A DNA stretch of 64,000 nucleotides from Welwitschia mirabilis (taxonomy: Eukaryota > Gnetophyta > Gnetopsida > Welwitschiales), in assembly GCA_051453625.1 (NCBI GenBank), contig JBOZIK010000001.1, positions 19,061,681-19,125,680 of the forward strand, written 5' to 3'. Of the stretch, positions 36,606-49,929 are shown piece after piece. Below the pieces are notes generated by a model. It did not search any database and was not told the origin of the DNA. It saw nothing but the letters and a program-made list of their open reading frames with translations. How positions within the stretch are numbered: the first letter of the stretch is position 1; each line of letters opens with the position of its first letter. The position numbers and the translations under genes are program-made.

Positions 36606-37390
36606 GATCTATTAGATTAATTACAAGAAGTATATTATTTTACTAGGATTAATTCAATTTTGGATTACCACCATATTTACAATAAGGGAGAAGACATTCC
36701 CAAGACAACATTCTATATTAGATATAGATATTATGTATTTACTATAATGCCTTTTGGACTTACTAATTCATATATAAATTTCATGAGAGTTATGCATAAT
36801 ATTTTTCATTCATACTTAAACTAATTTTTTATTATTTTTATGGATGACATTTTATTTTTTTTAAATATAGTTATGTATGTCATTTAAAATAAGTTTTATA
36901 GTTATTATAAGAACATATTTTGATGGTGAAATTTAGAAAGTATGGATTATTTAAGAAATGTTTTTATTATTTAGGGCATGTGATATCAAAACATATAAAT
37001 TAAACTAATTTAGGAAAGTGAAGGTAGTGTGTAAATGAATAGAACTATTTTAATTTGATAGAAGTAAAAAGTTTTCTAGGATTAATAGGATTTTATCATC
37101 GATTCATAAAGGATTACTTCAAATTTTCAATAACAATTATAAAATTAACCAATAAAAAGATACCATGCAACAAGAATCATACATCCAAGGTAACATTCAT
37201 ACACACAAGTTCTATATACTATTCATCCTATTTTAGAGATTCTTGAAATGAAAAATGAATTTATAATAGTGATAGATATTTTTGGAGAAGGAATTGGAGT
37301 ATTTTTGACATAGGATGATCAAATACTTGCTTACAAATCTAAAAGCTTAAGAGGAATGCACAAAATTATTTAGTGAATTACTTTGAACAA
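36606..37390 (+). pseudogene. Gypsy RT (second part) and start of RNase H
   Basis: This continues the RT interrupted at 30172. It reads YHHIYNKGEDIPKTTFYIRY, then MPFGLTN (36749-36769) and the catalytic FMDDIL at 36836-36853. The later thumb segment VKSFLGLIGFYHRFIKDY starts near 37063. RNase H begins near 37260 (VIDIFGEGIGVFL), where the expected first Asp is kept. Stops are fewer than in gag. The frame enters a 555-N gap at 37391. Confidence 0.9.
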
Positions 37391-37945
37391 NNNNNNNNNN
37401 NNNNNNNNNNNNNNNNNNNNNNNNNNNNNNNNNNNNNNNNNNNNNNNNNNNNNNNNNNNNNNNNNNNNNNNNNNNNNNNNNNNNNNNNNNNNNNNNNNNN
37501 NNNNNNNNNNNNNNNNNNNNNNNNNNNNNNNNNNNNNNNNNNNNNNNNNNNNNNNNNNNNNNNNNNNNNNNNNNNNNNNNNNNNNNNNNNNNNNNNNNNN
37601 NNNNNNNNNNNNNNNNNNNNNNNNNNNNNNNNNNNNNNNNNNNNNNNNNNNNNNNNNNNNNNNNNNNNNNNNNNNNNNNNNNNNNNNNNNNNNNNNNNNN
37701 NNNNNNNNNNNNNNNNNNNNNNNNNNNNNNNNNNNNNNNNNNNNNNNNNNNNNNNNNNNNNNNNNNNNNNNNNNNNNNNNNNNNNNNNNNNNNNNNNNNN
37801 NNNNNNNNNNNNNNNNNNNNNNNNNNNNNNNNNNNNNNNNNNNNNNNNNNNNNNNNNNNNNNNNNNNNNNNNNNNNNNNNNNNNNNNNNNNNNNNNNNNN
37901 NNNNNNNNNNNNNNNNNNNNNNNNNNNNNNNNNNNNNNNNNNNNN
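37391..37945. other. Assembly gap (555 N)
   Basis: All bases are N, within the Gypsy RNase H. Confidence 0.99.
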
Positions 37946-39568
37946 TGAACAAGAGCATTAATATATGCCTTATAATTTTGGAGACATTATCTTCTAGAAG
38001 GAAAACTCTATGTCAAAATAGATCAAAAGAGCTTGGAGTATTTGTAGAAAGAACCACTCTATAATATGAGGCAACAATGGTAGATTAAATTTATGGGAAA
38101 ATATGATTTTGATATCAAATATAACCTTAATAATAAAAATTATGTTACTAATGCACTTAATTGAATTTGTTGCATGCTTGTTTATGTACTAAGTTCATAA
38201 ATGGCAATATAATTTAAATTATAAAAATAATTGATGATGGAAACTTTGAAAAAATTTGGAAGAAGATGAAGGAAGAAAAATATATTGCTTTCTCTGTAAT
38301 AATAAATGGTGAGAACTTGATGTAAAGATGAAGGATATTACATACTAGTAGGACTTTGGTGTAACTAACTCCTAAAAGAAGCACATGAAATAATGTTACT
38401 AGCTAGTTATGAAATCCCAAACAAAGAATTTTATCAAAGGCTACCATGTATGTTAAGAGATTAAGTCAGAATAGCAAAAGATAATTGGTTTTCTAAAACT
38501 TGTGAAAGTCACCACTTAGAAGTGGAAGGAAATTACCATGAATTTTATCATTAGCTTAGCAAAAACTTCTAAACATCATGACATCATTTTCATACTTATG
38601 GATAACATAACAAAGATGATATATTTTATTCCAACTAAGACCATAACAATAATAGAAGAAATTACTTAAAAATTTATTAAAAAATCTTCAAAATTTATAC
38701 TACATTCAAGAGTATTTTTTAAGAACAAGCTCCAATATTCATTTCAGATGTCTAATAAGATTTGCTTAATGCATTAGTAACTCAAGATTGTTTAAGCATA
38801 ATCTTACATCTAGAAATAGATGGCCAAATGATAGCAATAAATTAAATTCTTGAAGATATTTTAAGAAGGTTTGTAGTAGATAAGCCTAGAATATAAGAAG
38901 ATAATGGAAAAATTTACTTATAATCAAGGATACTAAAATTTCATTAGGTATCTTCTTTTGAAGCAATATATGAAATAAAGTATTCATCACTTAAACAGAT
39001 CCAACCCAAATAGAAAAAGATCCAAAAGAAAAATTATTAAAAATATAAGATAACAATAATAAAGCATAAAGATAAATAAATGTACTCAAAGACTAGTATA
39101 AAAAGTATTATTATCTAAAGCATTTCGATCACTTTTGAAAATTGGAGATCAAGTTTTATAATATGTTAAATCAGAAAGAGGATTCTTAAAATTGAAAATG
39201 TACATAAAACCTACTCCTTGATTTTGGGGATTATTTTCTAGTTTTAAGAATTAAAGACTTGAGAGAAAATAAATTAATATAAAACTTTTATAAAAGTATT
39301 AATTAAATAGTCAAAATGTGAAAAGAGTAGTTGCAAAAATGAAGAATTCATGATTCATTCTTACTAAAAACTATTCAAATTAGTGAAAGAACTAGGAGAT
39401 GAAATCACCTCTTTTGTTTGGATATGTAATTTTTTAAAAATTATTTTAATTTAATTATTTGATTATATTATGTATGTAAGAGTATGAAAAAGATGAAGAA
39501 TTTAAAGGATTTATAGATTAAAAAATTTTGAATGGAAGAACAATCATTTGACAACAAATGGTAGTTTT
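37946..39568 (+). pseudogene. Gypsy RNase H end and integrase, broken
   Basis: RNase H resumes with segments such as KIDQKSLEYL-like and RQQRWIKFMGKYDFDIKY (about 38070-38125), the usual end of Gypsy RNase H. An integrase zinc-finger region follows in poor condition (EAHEIMLLASYEIPNKEFYQRL). The integrase core then starts at 38523 (WKEITMNFII), where the first catalytic Asp reads Asn, and continues with MDNITKMIYFIPTKT. The rest to 39568 is heavily broken. Confidence 0.8.
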
Positions 39569-39579
39569 AAGGGAGGGAA
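39569..39579 (+). promoter_or_regulatory. Gypsy polypurine tract
   Basis: AAGGGAGGGAA lies just after the pol remnant and just before TATCACACTT, which fits an LTR start with TG changed to TA. Confidence 0.65.
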
Positions 39580-41729
39580 TATCACACTTATCAATCATTA
39601 TTTCATGAAGATATTATTCATGAAATGGACATGGCTTTATTATGAATCAAATATATTAGATGTTAGTAAAATGATGTATTTAATTACAAACTTGCATTTA
39701 TTTAATAAAAAGTTGTTACAAATTAATGATCCATTTAAGGGCTATAACCCTCATGGAGAGACAAAATTGTAAATGACTATCCTTGATCAAACTTATAATG
39801 ATGACCTAGTCAAGTATAGTGCATAATAGTAGGTTTTTCTTAATCATTTAAAAACTAGGCCTAGCCAGCTAGACCTAGAATATAGACCCTTATGTCTAAT
39901 TCATTAAATAAGGCTATCCTTTATGATAAAGAATGTTCACAATTACATAGATGATTTTTTTAATCCTTAATAAAGAGAAGTTATTTATTTTCTTAAATAC
40001 TTTCTAAATTATGAATTTTTTATTTTTCTTATTATTTTTATAATTTTATTTGTATTAATATTTTCATATTTAATTCTAATGATGGTACATTGTTTTAATT
40101 ATTATTAGAGTAGAAACAATCCATGAATTATATTCCCAAAAAGAAATTAAGCATAATGATTTCTATTAAGTATTAAAACAAGGGCAAAAACAAGTGCATA
40201 ACATTGAGAGTTCTTTAGGAAAATAGCCATGTTGATATAAAAATGGAAAAGAGAGGATAAAAAAATTCATTTTATTGGTGATTAATAATGGATATTTTGG
40301 TAGTATTCTACATCAGAATTATCACCACATTAGAGGATATGAAAATAGGAGCCATTTTATGAAGGATCTAGGGGATTTGGGAGGATATATTCATTTTTAT
40401 TATCTAGAATTAAGTAATCCATTATACCTGAGTTGTTGTAATAATCATCACATAAAGTCACAATGCATTGAATCAAAGGTAATAAATGCCCTTTTCAGAG
40501 ATGTTTCTTATGATAAAGGTACAAACGTCTTTCTTTAATATTATAAGTACTTGAAGGAAATAATTTAACTCTTTAGGAAGCTAATCTAAGTGGTTTTTTA
40601 AAGGAATCACTTGGAGGTAATTCTTAGATTAGAAAATACCTCCCTAAGGTATTTTGTTGTTGAGCCTTATATTTATCAATCAAGGCTATGATAAAAAAAA
40701 GTCTTATTTTTTTTTAATATGTTTGTGAAGGTTTAATTAAAAATGCAACACTAAAGATATTAAATGATTAGTTGATGATTATACATCATACACTAGTTAC
40801 ATTAAAGATACATCATTATTTATATGAGATGTATCATTAGATTGCTTCATCAAGGGGATGTTACAACTTATTAACTACTTGTTAACATCAACATTTTTAT
40901 CATTTAAATTTGAGGGAGATAATGGTGAATAAACTATTGTGATCATGTGTGGTCTTAGACGTCTCTTCAAAGTACTATTTAATGGGACCATATTATCATG
41001 GGAGTCTCAACATTCATCAAAACAATCATGTAACTACTTAGCATCCTCTATGTGTATTGTATGCAAATTATAGATCTTTAATCATACTCAATCTTTGCAT
41101 ATAATACAACCCTAGAATCTTATGTAATCCCACACATAGTACCACTACATAATACTCAAGTCATAACACTATGATGACTACCTTAAATAAGCCATTTAAG
41201 TAGTGTTTATCTTTAATTACTATGGTTTTTGTCACATTCTAGCTATAATGCTATACTTGAGAATTAATATCTTTCATTTTCCATCTTCTTCTCATTTATA
41301 ACCCACCTCATGTATCATCACTTAAGCTATACATGATATAATGAGAAATTGGCCTTAATTCTAAAATAGTAGCTTTACTTCATACCTATACAATACATCC
41401 AGCCCTTTACATAGTGTTGTGGTGTGAATTTATGCAATACGAAAGTCCTTTAGATAAACCTGATGCTAGTATAGACAGGAGTTCACCCGAATGCTATAAT
41501 CCCAATGAAGGCACTAGGCTCAGATTTAGAGAATTGATTTTTAAATGTATTTTACTCTTTTATCTTTTAATAATAGAAAATAAATAAAGTAAATGCAATG
41601 CAATGTAAATGAATATGACATGTAAATGGAAATGGAATAAATTCTATTGATTCCTAATTCTTTTATCACAAGAACTAGCTCTCTATAATTTAGATCAATT
41701 AAGAAGAGTACTTAACTTATTCCTCATCA
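39580..41729. other. Probable Gypsy 3' LTR, then unassigned sequence with a dispersed repeat
   Basis: The start of a Gypsy 3' LTR is expected at 39580, but its copy upstream of gag was not found, so its end is not defined. At 40740-40910 there is a second copy of the LTR-like sequence from 23930. The rest up to the gap is AT-rich with no recognised gene. Confidence 0.45.
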
Positions 41730-42584
41730 NNNNNNNNNNNNNNNNNNNNNNNNNNNNNNNNNNNNNNNNNNNNNNNNNNNNNNNNNNNNNNNNNNNNNNN
41801 NNNNNNNNNNNNNNNNNNNNNNNNNNNNNNNNNNNNNNNNNNNNNNNNNNNNNNNNNNNNNNNNNNNNNNNNNNNNNNNNNNNNNNNNNNNNNNNNNNNN
41901 NNNNNNNNNNNNNNNNNNNNNNNNNNNNNNNNNNNNNNNNNNNNNNNNNNNNNNNNNNNNNNNNNNNNNNNNNNNNNNNNNNNNNNNNNNNNNNNNNNNN
42001 NNNNNNNNNNNNNNNNNNNNNNNNNNNNNNNNNNNNNNNNNNNNNNNNNNNNNNNNNNNNNNNNNNNNNNNNNNNNNNNNNNNNNNNNNNNNNNNNNNNN
42101 NNNNNNNNNNNNNNNNNNNNNNNNNNNNNNNNNNNNNNNNNNNNNNNNNNNNNNNNNNNNNNNNNNNNNNNNNNNNNNNNNNNNNNNNNNNNNNNNNNNN
42201 NNNNNNNNNNNNNNNNNNNNNNNNNNNNNNNNNNNNNNNNNNNNNNNNNNNNNNNNNNNNNNNNNNNNNNNNNNNNNNNNNNNNNNNNNNNNNNNNNNNN
42301 NNNNNNNNNNNNNNNNNNNNNNNNNNNNNNNNNNNNNNNNNNNNNNNNNNNNNNNNNNNNNNNNNNNNNNNNNNNNNNNNNNNNNNNNNNNNNNNNNNNN
42401 NNNNNNNNNNNNNNNNNNNNNNNNNNNNNNNNNNNNNNNNNNNNNNNNNNNNNNNNNNNNNNNNNNNNNNNNNNNNNNNNNNNNNNNNNNNNNNNNNNNN
42501 NNNNNNNNNNNNNNNNNNNNNNNNNNNNNNNNNNNNNNNNNNNNNNNNNNNNNNNNNNNNNNNNNNNNNNNNNNNNNNNNNNNN
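41730..42584. other. Assembly gap (855 N)
   Basis: All bases are N. Confidence 0.99.
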
Positions 42585-44229
42585 GAAATGCCTCTAATTA
42601 TGCCAAGAATTACATGTTTCTGTGATCATTCCATCGACTCTTAATACTCATCAAAATTGCATTAAACCTGTATAAATGTCTTATAAAAACACTCCAAATA
42701 CACCATCAAATTCCTACAAATTGGCATCACAACACATAGCAATGTTGTTTTTTTTACAACATGAAACTCTCAAAATTTGAGGCTCAGCACTTAGAACATG
42801 CTAATCAAAATAATAATTACATATTTTTCATTCTTATTTACCATCAACTTAGGGTTAAAGAGTTTCCTCCTCCTCTTCAATTATTTAATTTTTTTTCACC
42901 AATCCTTACCACATTAGGGTTTTATCATTGAATTTTATTATAGTCCACATTTCTCATCCTCATCTTCTAGTACATATTATTCTTTCCACTTCTTTAATTT
43001 TTCTCTTGGCCTGATAAGATTTAAATTTCATGGTATGAACAACAATGTTCATAGCACCACTAGTTACATTTGTTATCTCTTTCTCCATTAATACAATTTT
43101 ACTATGGCGCAATCATTAACTCCCTCTTAAGAGTCTTAAACACAAACCATGTCACATAAATCATGTGCCATAATACAAAATGGTACAGAAGATAAATAGT
43201 ACTACATAGTATCATCTTATATAAGAATGGCATCATTGATGTCATTCTTAATTTATTCATATGTCATGCACATTGTTTATGAGTTTAATTTACATTATTT
43301 TACATAATTCAAGGCTTTCTTCATTCATAAACCATTGATTTCTTGATGGTGTACTCACTATGGTTAGCACATTGTCCTTACACAATTCATAAAATCGCCA
43401 ATAATGACATGGTATTATTAAGTCCATGGCCATCACATAACATATGATGTATGTTATATTATTATCTAATTTATATGATAGGGATCCATTTGACACTTGT
43501 ATCATGGGTTTTGGCTCCTTGATCATGGACTCGACGCTACTTTACTATCATCCATATTGCTTTTATTCATGGATCATGGATCTATCTTATTTTGGATCAT
43601 TCTTTATAGATTACTTCATGTTAGAAAAATTTATTCTACAAAAAGATTATACAAGTTGAAGATTGTTTTGTATTCAACCTCTTCTATTGTCTTCATTGTG
43701 ATACTTTTCTCATTAAAAAATCATGGCTATGAATTTTCTTGAAAATGGCCCTATAAATATCCTTAGGTAATTATGTTATAGTATATGATATTCACTTTTC
43801 ATAATGCTAATATGTCCTCTACCATGTTCTCTTATTATTATCACATTCATTCCCTTTAAAATCATTATCTGCTTTGGTGATATCCATGGTATCCACATCA
43901 CTACAAGAACCTTACCTGATGCTATATTCTTTTACTTTTAGGCCACCTTTGCTTCTCCCACTATTGTATTATTTCTAGGCTCTTCAACACTTTATGTAAG
44001 TGTCAATACCATTGCTTAAATTTTGTCATTTGAAGCTCATATGAGAATTGAATTAGAGGAAGTAGGCCCTGTAAATAGTGAGTATCTCTCTTCTACTTCA
44101 TAAATGCTAAATGTTTATTATTTTATCTTTTCATTCCATTTATACTTAAATTTTTAACTCATTCATTTATTCTATCTTGTAGAGTAAAATTTTGGCTTAC
44201 TTACTATTCACAGTTGAATTATGTTATTT
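42585..44229. other. No gene recognised
   Basis: The stretch is AT-rich. Short overlapping frames on both strands at 43290-43742 do not resemble a known family. Confidence 0.4.
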
Positions 44230-45523
44230 GTTATAGTAGATGAAAAAGTTAATAAAAACTAGGTAAGGACTTAGTATCATTCTTCCATAGGGATATTTAA
44301 GGTAAAATTAATAAATATAACATAAACATTAATAATACTATAACAAAATCAGAATGAAAAATCAAGAGTTGAGATTTTTGGTAAACTTGGATTAATGATG
44401 TAGGAAAATGAATAAGTTTCAAAGGTCTAGCTCAACTTTATCAACAACACTTCTTTATTCCAAAAATATCTTACAATATTCTTGAAACATAAGCTCAAAT
44501 TATCAGGTCATGATGGCTTGGGAAATGGTAAAACAATCTCATTCATCACATGATTTTGGTGAATTCAATAGTCACTTTAATCCTTTATAGCCCTTCATAA
44601 ACATAAAAAGCAAGGATAATTGTACTTAAGATTTATAATATAATAGTGATTATAAATAGTAAGTTAAATTTAGAGAATTCATGCTATATCAAAGGAACTT
44701 GATAATGGAGTTTTACTTAAGAATTAAAAGTACCAGTTATATGAGAAATTGAAGAATGGATAAATACTTTTCATATTAAAAGAAGGAATAGTCTCATCTA
44801 AGAATTAAAATTACTAGTTACATGTACTAGAAATTGAATAATAAACAACTAGTTTTTATATTAAAATAAGCAATAGTATCACCTAAGGATTAAAAGTACG
44901 AGTTATGTGTGCTAGAAATTAAAGAATGACCAACTAATTCTTATAATAAAATAAGGAATAGTCTCAATTAAGGAATAAAAGTACTAGTTATGTGCACTAG
45001 AAAATGAATAATAAATAGCTATACTTGAATTAAATCAAGAAAATACATTGCATCAAAGGAGTAAGATGAAACTAACATAGATACCTGAAACTAGCCTTGG
45101 AATGAGTCTGCTCCAAAGGGAGGTGCATAGAAAGCCATGTTAACCTAACAATACAGGTATTTCCACTATGTTAATCAACCAAATATCCTTTACGATGAGG
45201 GATAAAGGCCCTTTTATAAAAGTATTAGAAACCTTTATGGCTTGTACTGGTTTGTGGCAGTTATAATTAGGGGGGTTATAATTTTGGGTAGTTACATTAG
45301 GAGAGATTACATTTCTCATTATGTATCTCTAAGGAGAATTCTTTATTTTATTGTGTAAGTAGTGTGACATGGTTGTTGTATGATAATGCTATTACCAATG
45401 GATCCTATTATCATGTGTCTTCCATGTCATCTTACTTGTCACTACCACAGGTTGCTGCTACATGTCACTTTATGTCTCCATCACTTGTCATTGAAGTTGA
45501 TGGCTGTTTTTTAATTTAATTTT
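44230..45523 (-). repeat. LTR-like sequence related to the nested element's LTR, minus strand
   Basis: Read on the minus strand, the right part has the same order of features as the LTR at 30173: a run of CACATG/ATGTCA words, TAATGTAACTACC and TTATAACCCCCCTAATTATAACT, then AAAAGGGCCTTTAT. The left end has AATATCCCTATGGAAGAATGATACTAAGT, close to the TATATCCCTATGAAAGAATGATTCTGAGT stretch near the LTR 3' end. The middle part differs. A gap follows at 45524, so it could be a solo LTR or part of an element. Confidence 0.45.
44720..45030. repeat. 81-85 bp tandem repeat, about 3.6 copies
   Basis: Units begin ATTAAAAGTACNAGTTAT and contain GGAATAGTCTCA; starts fall near 44723, 44804, 44889 and 44974. 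The array lies inside the LTR-like sequence above and is absent from the related LTRs at 30173 and 35187. Confidence 0.75.
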
Positions 45524-46466
45524 NNNNNNNNNNNNNNNNNNNNNNNNNNNNNNNNNNNNNNNNNNNNNNNNNNNNNNNNNNNNNNNNNNNNNNNNNNNNN
45601 NNNNNNNNNNNNNNNNNNNNNNNNNNNNNNNNNNNNNNNNNNNNNNNNNNNNNNNNNNNNNNNNNNNNNNNNNNNNNNNNNNNNNNNNNNNNNNNNNNNN
45701 NNNNNNNNNNNNNNNNNNNNNNNNNNNNNNNNNNNNNNNNNNNNNNNNNNNNNNNNNNNNNNNNNNNNNNNNNNNNNNNNNNNNNNNNNNNNNNNNNNNN
45801 NNNNNNNNNNNNNNNNNNNNNNNNNNNNNNNNNNNNNNNNNNNNNNNNNNNNNNNNNNNNNNNNNNNNNNNNNNNNNNNNNNNNNNNNNNNNNNNNNNNN
45901 NNNNNNNNNNNNNNNNNNNNNNNNNNNNNNNNNNNNNNNNNNNNNNNNNNNNNNNNNNNNNNNNNNNNNNNNNNNNNNNNNNNNNNNNNNNNNNNNNNNN
46001 NNNNNNNNNNNNNNNNNNNNNNNNNNNNNNNNNNNNNNNNNNNNNNNNNNNNNNNNNNNNNNNNNNNNNNNNNNNNNNNNNNNNNNNNNNNNNNNNNNNN
46101 NNNNNNNNNNNNNNNNNNNNNNNNNNNNNNNNNNNNNNNNNNNNNNNNNNNNNNNNNNNNNNNNNNNNNNNNNNNNNNNNNNNNNNNNNNNNNNNNNNNN
46201 NNNNNNNNNNNNNNNNNNNNNNNNNNNNNNNNNNNNNNNNNNNNNNNNNNNNNNNNNNNNNNNNNNNNNNNNNNNNNNNNNNNNNNNNNNNNNNNNNNNN
46301 NNNNNNNNNNNNNNNNNNNNNNNNNNNNNNNNNNNNNNNNNNNNNNNNNNNNNNNNNNNNNNNNNNNNNNNNNNNNNNNNNNNNNNNNNNNNNNNNNNNN
46401 NNNNNNNNNNNNNNNNNNNNNNNNNNNNNNNNNNNNNNNNNNNNNNNNNNNNNNNNNNNNNNNNNN
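45524..46466. other. Assembly gap (943 N)
   Basis: All bases are N. Confidence 0.99.
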
Positions 46467-48874
46467 AAATTATAATTTTATAAATCATGCTAAAAAGTGT
46501 AAAAGATATAATTTTATGATAAAATGACTATTTTAATATCTTTGCCTATGCTAAATTAATCAAATATACTCACTCTAATTACCAATTTTTTTAATGTAAA
46601 TACATCTCTTAAGTAGACTTTTGCTAGTATCTTAATGGAAAGTTGATAAAAATTATCTAAGAAAAATGTTCAAGTATAAAAATGATATTAATTTTGGGGA
46701 AAAAAAACATTTGATCAATTTTGTGGAATTATGGGAAATAAGGCACCAAAATCAGCAAAATTCATTGAAATATGGCTACCATTATTCCTAACTAAAACTA
46801 AACATTTTCCTTAAGATTTGAAAATATAGCAAAACTTAATACAAATATTTTAAAAACAAGTTAAGATTTTCCAAAAGAGAGTTTTTCATTACATGGCTTT
46901 TCATACTACAACCTAGAAAATCACTTCAATGTGGACACTTCAAATTAGAAAATACTACAATGAAAACACTTTAAACTATCATTTAAAACATTTGAATACA
47001 AAACACTTGAAAATACTATGATGCAACATGTAAAAAAATGTAGTTTTTAAACCCAAAAGATCTTCTATGAGAGACTAATTATTCTAATTTCTCATCCATT
47101 TTCTTTTGCTTGCATGATATGTCCTTTTGAAGATTAATAATTTTTTTCATTTTTCCCCATAACTTACCAATCTAAGTCTTATACTCTAGTGGTATGTGCT
47201 TGAAAAATGTTTCATTAGATGAAGAAGAAAGGGAGTGTAAAAGTAAGGAAAGAAGAAAAAGAAGGAGGATGGCAAAATTATCTACTAGGTTTCTTTCCTT
47301 TATAGTAAGTTGTTGGAGGTACATATAGAGTTACATAAGAAGGAATAGAATGAATGGGAAGTGAATCATCGTAAATTTCTTTCTCTTATTGTTATTGTAG
47401 CTCTTCATGCTATTCTTGCTACTAATATAGAATCCAATAAGTATTTCAACACTCTTATACTTGGGTAATCTTATGAGCTATAATAGTTTCTGTTTAAGCT
47501 CTCTTCTAACCTTCACAATCTAATGTTTGATAAAGGTTATTACAAATAACATATAAAATAAGGTAGTGTAAAAGAAGGTTTCTCTTATGTATTATGTGGT
47601 TTATAATGGTTTCAAACAAAAATTTAAATATGTTAAATGACACATATTTCTAGATTATTCTAGCGAGATCTAAATGGCTACTTTAAGCATCAATGACATG
47701 CAATGTAGGTAAGACAGTGTAGATGATAAATGTAAATAAGACAAGCTAGTTTTTGTGTAAAAACTTACATGGTATGACACATTCTTGATTGGGAGCATAC
47801 TCTACATATAAGGTGTAATAATAGTATTCTAAAGTTTTTCCTAATAAAAATATAAGATGATCTAAGTGTTCTACCCCTAAGACTACTTTGAAATCAATTA
47901 AACACATAGAAAATAAAGTGAATTAAATAGATGAATGAATTATCTAGAGGTTCTTATTATCAAATATGGCATTCTTATAAATTTTTTAAGTTGCTTGGAG
48001 TAATAGAATACATAAGCTTTCTTTGGCAGATAATTCCAACCTATGATTTTGATTCTAGTGAGGTTAAATGGAGCAAACATATCTAGAAAGAAGTTAAACA
48101 TTCCTTTCTTAATGAAGAGACCTTGTCTTTCACTTATATTTCTAGAAAAATCAAGAAGAAAAATAGAGAAGTAAAGAGTAATGGCAAAGGGAAAGGAAGA
48201 GAATGTGAGAGATAGGCTAAGTTTGAAAAAATCTAATGAAAAAAAGATTTGAGAAATAATTAATATCAAATAGTTATAGAAAAGTTGAAAAATCATAATA
48301 TTATTAACATACCCTAACTATGTAGAGGACTATAAATTGTTATGAAAGGGTATGAAAAGAGGAACAAGTGCTTATACTAGTTATGATAGATGTGGTGCTA
48401 GTTAGAAAAGGAACAAGTGATTTCATGGAAACATGTAGTGAAGCATGGCATAGATAGAATAATGAACTTACACGAGTAGTGGAAGGGCAAAGAAAAGTGT
48501 GGATTTTTATAGATGCAAGGATAAATTCAGGTTATTAGATCATTTATGTTTATTAATAGTCTAGATGTATTGAATAAGGATTGTGACATGGATTAACAAG
48601 TCTTTGCAAAGAAATCTCAATTGTGTTTAAGGGTGTATTTTCTTTTAGAGAACACCATGGTTAAGAAAAATGCAATTTGGGGAAAAAAACACAAAATCCA
48701 ATGGAAAACAAATTAATCATAAATTCAAAAGACATAAGTCCTAAATTAATGGTTTATTTTATTAGAAATCTTACAAATTTTATTTTTATTTAAATGGATA
48801 ATTGTTATAACCCACATTTTGTAAGCTTTAATTAATAGGGTTTCTAAACTATGTAAAACATTTTGATATCAATT
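46467..48874. other. No gene recognised; one dispersed repeat segment
   Basis: Positions 46500-46590 match 23080-23180 closely in the same direction. A minus-strand frame of 118 codons at 47940-48296 is hydrophobic in its first part and Lys/Arg-rich later, with no family I recognise. The rest is AT-rich. Confidence 0.45.
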
Positions 48875-48974
48875 NNNNNNNNNNNNNNNNNNNNNNNNNN
48901 NNNNNNNNNNNNNNNNNNNNNNNNNNNNNNNNNNNNNNNNNNNNNNNNNNNNNNNNNNNNNNNNNNNNNNNNNN
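48875..48974. other. Assembly gap (100 N)
   Basis: All bases are N. No shared flanking sequence was seen. Confidence 0.99.
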
Positions 48975-49929
48975 TAAATATAGAACACAAACTTGACATC
49001 GATATTGTATGCAAACCAAAAGGGTGTATGGTTAAGTAATAATTGTGTTTTCTAATTATTTAAATCTTATAATATATTAATAGAGTCTAATTAGAATTTG
49101 ATCCTAGGTTCCGTTGTGCATGATAGTTAATAACTATACAAAAAGAAAAAGTATTATGGTTAATTAGAGTAATTAAAGATGGGATGTTACAATAATAATG
49201 TTAAACAAATAAGTATGCTCTATGTAAACTTGTAAAAATCCAAAAATTAGTAAGAAAATCTTCAAGTACATAAGTTAAAGAGTAGTGATACAAATATCTT
49301 CAAAGTACATGTTTTCTTTCTAATTTTTATCTTTTCTTGAATTACATATATTTTTTCTTTAAAGCATGTAAATCAAATTGAGCATCCAATATTATGACAT
49401 CTTCTTCCCACAAAATTAAGCATGTTGTTTCATAAAGAAGTCAATGTTGCATTTCCAGTGAGCATTTATACCCTCGATGCAGTTGATCATGTTACAAATA
49501 GATCATGAGAGCTGTATTGCCAATGAGTGTCTACAGCCCAGATGCAGTTAACTAAACTTGGTTAACTACTCAAAATATAATATGATTTTAGAGAAGAGAT
49601 ATTTTATTTTCTTTTGATTTATACTTATCATATTTAATATTTTTATGCACATGAGAAGGGGCCATTGGTCCATCCTAATTAAGAATTATTTTATTACATA
49701 AAATGCTTTTAAATACAAAACATAATATGAAATTAGATTCCACATTTTTCAACCATATTTTTCAAGTTTAAAGACCTCAAGTGATACTAACCTTAATAAG
49801 ATAACTTAAAAATAAGAAAAATATTTTATTGAAAAATACAAGTAAACTTAAATTCCACCTAAGTTAGACTAATAAGATAATCACTTGTTAATAGTTTATT
49901 TATTAGGGCCATTGAGGATCGCTGAACTG
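48975..49929. other. No gene recognised; short imperfect duplication at 49445-49555
   Basis: Two neighbouring blocks of about 45 bp share the pattern TTGC...CCA-TGAG-(C/T)-(A/G)T-TA-A-CC-GATGCAGTT(G/A)A. They are the only structure seen in this stretch. Confidence 0.45.
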
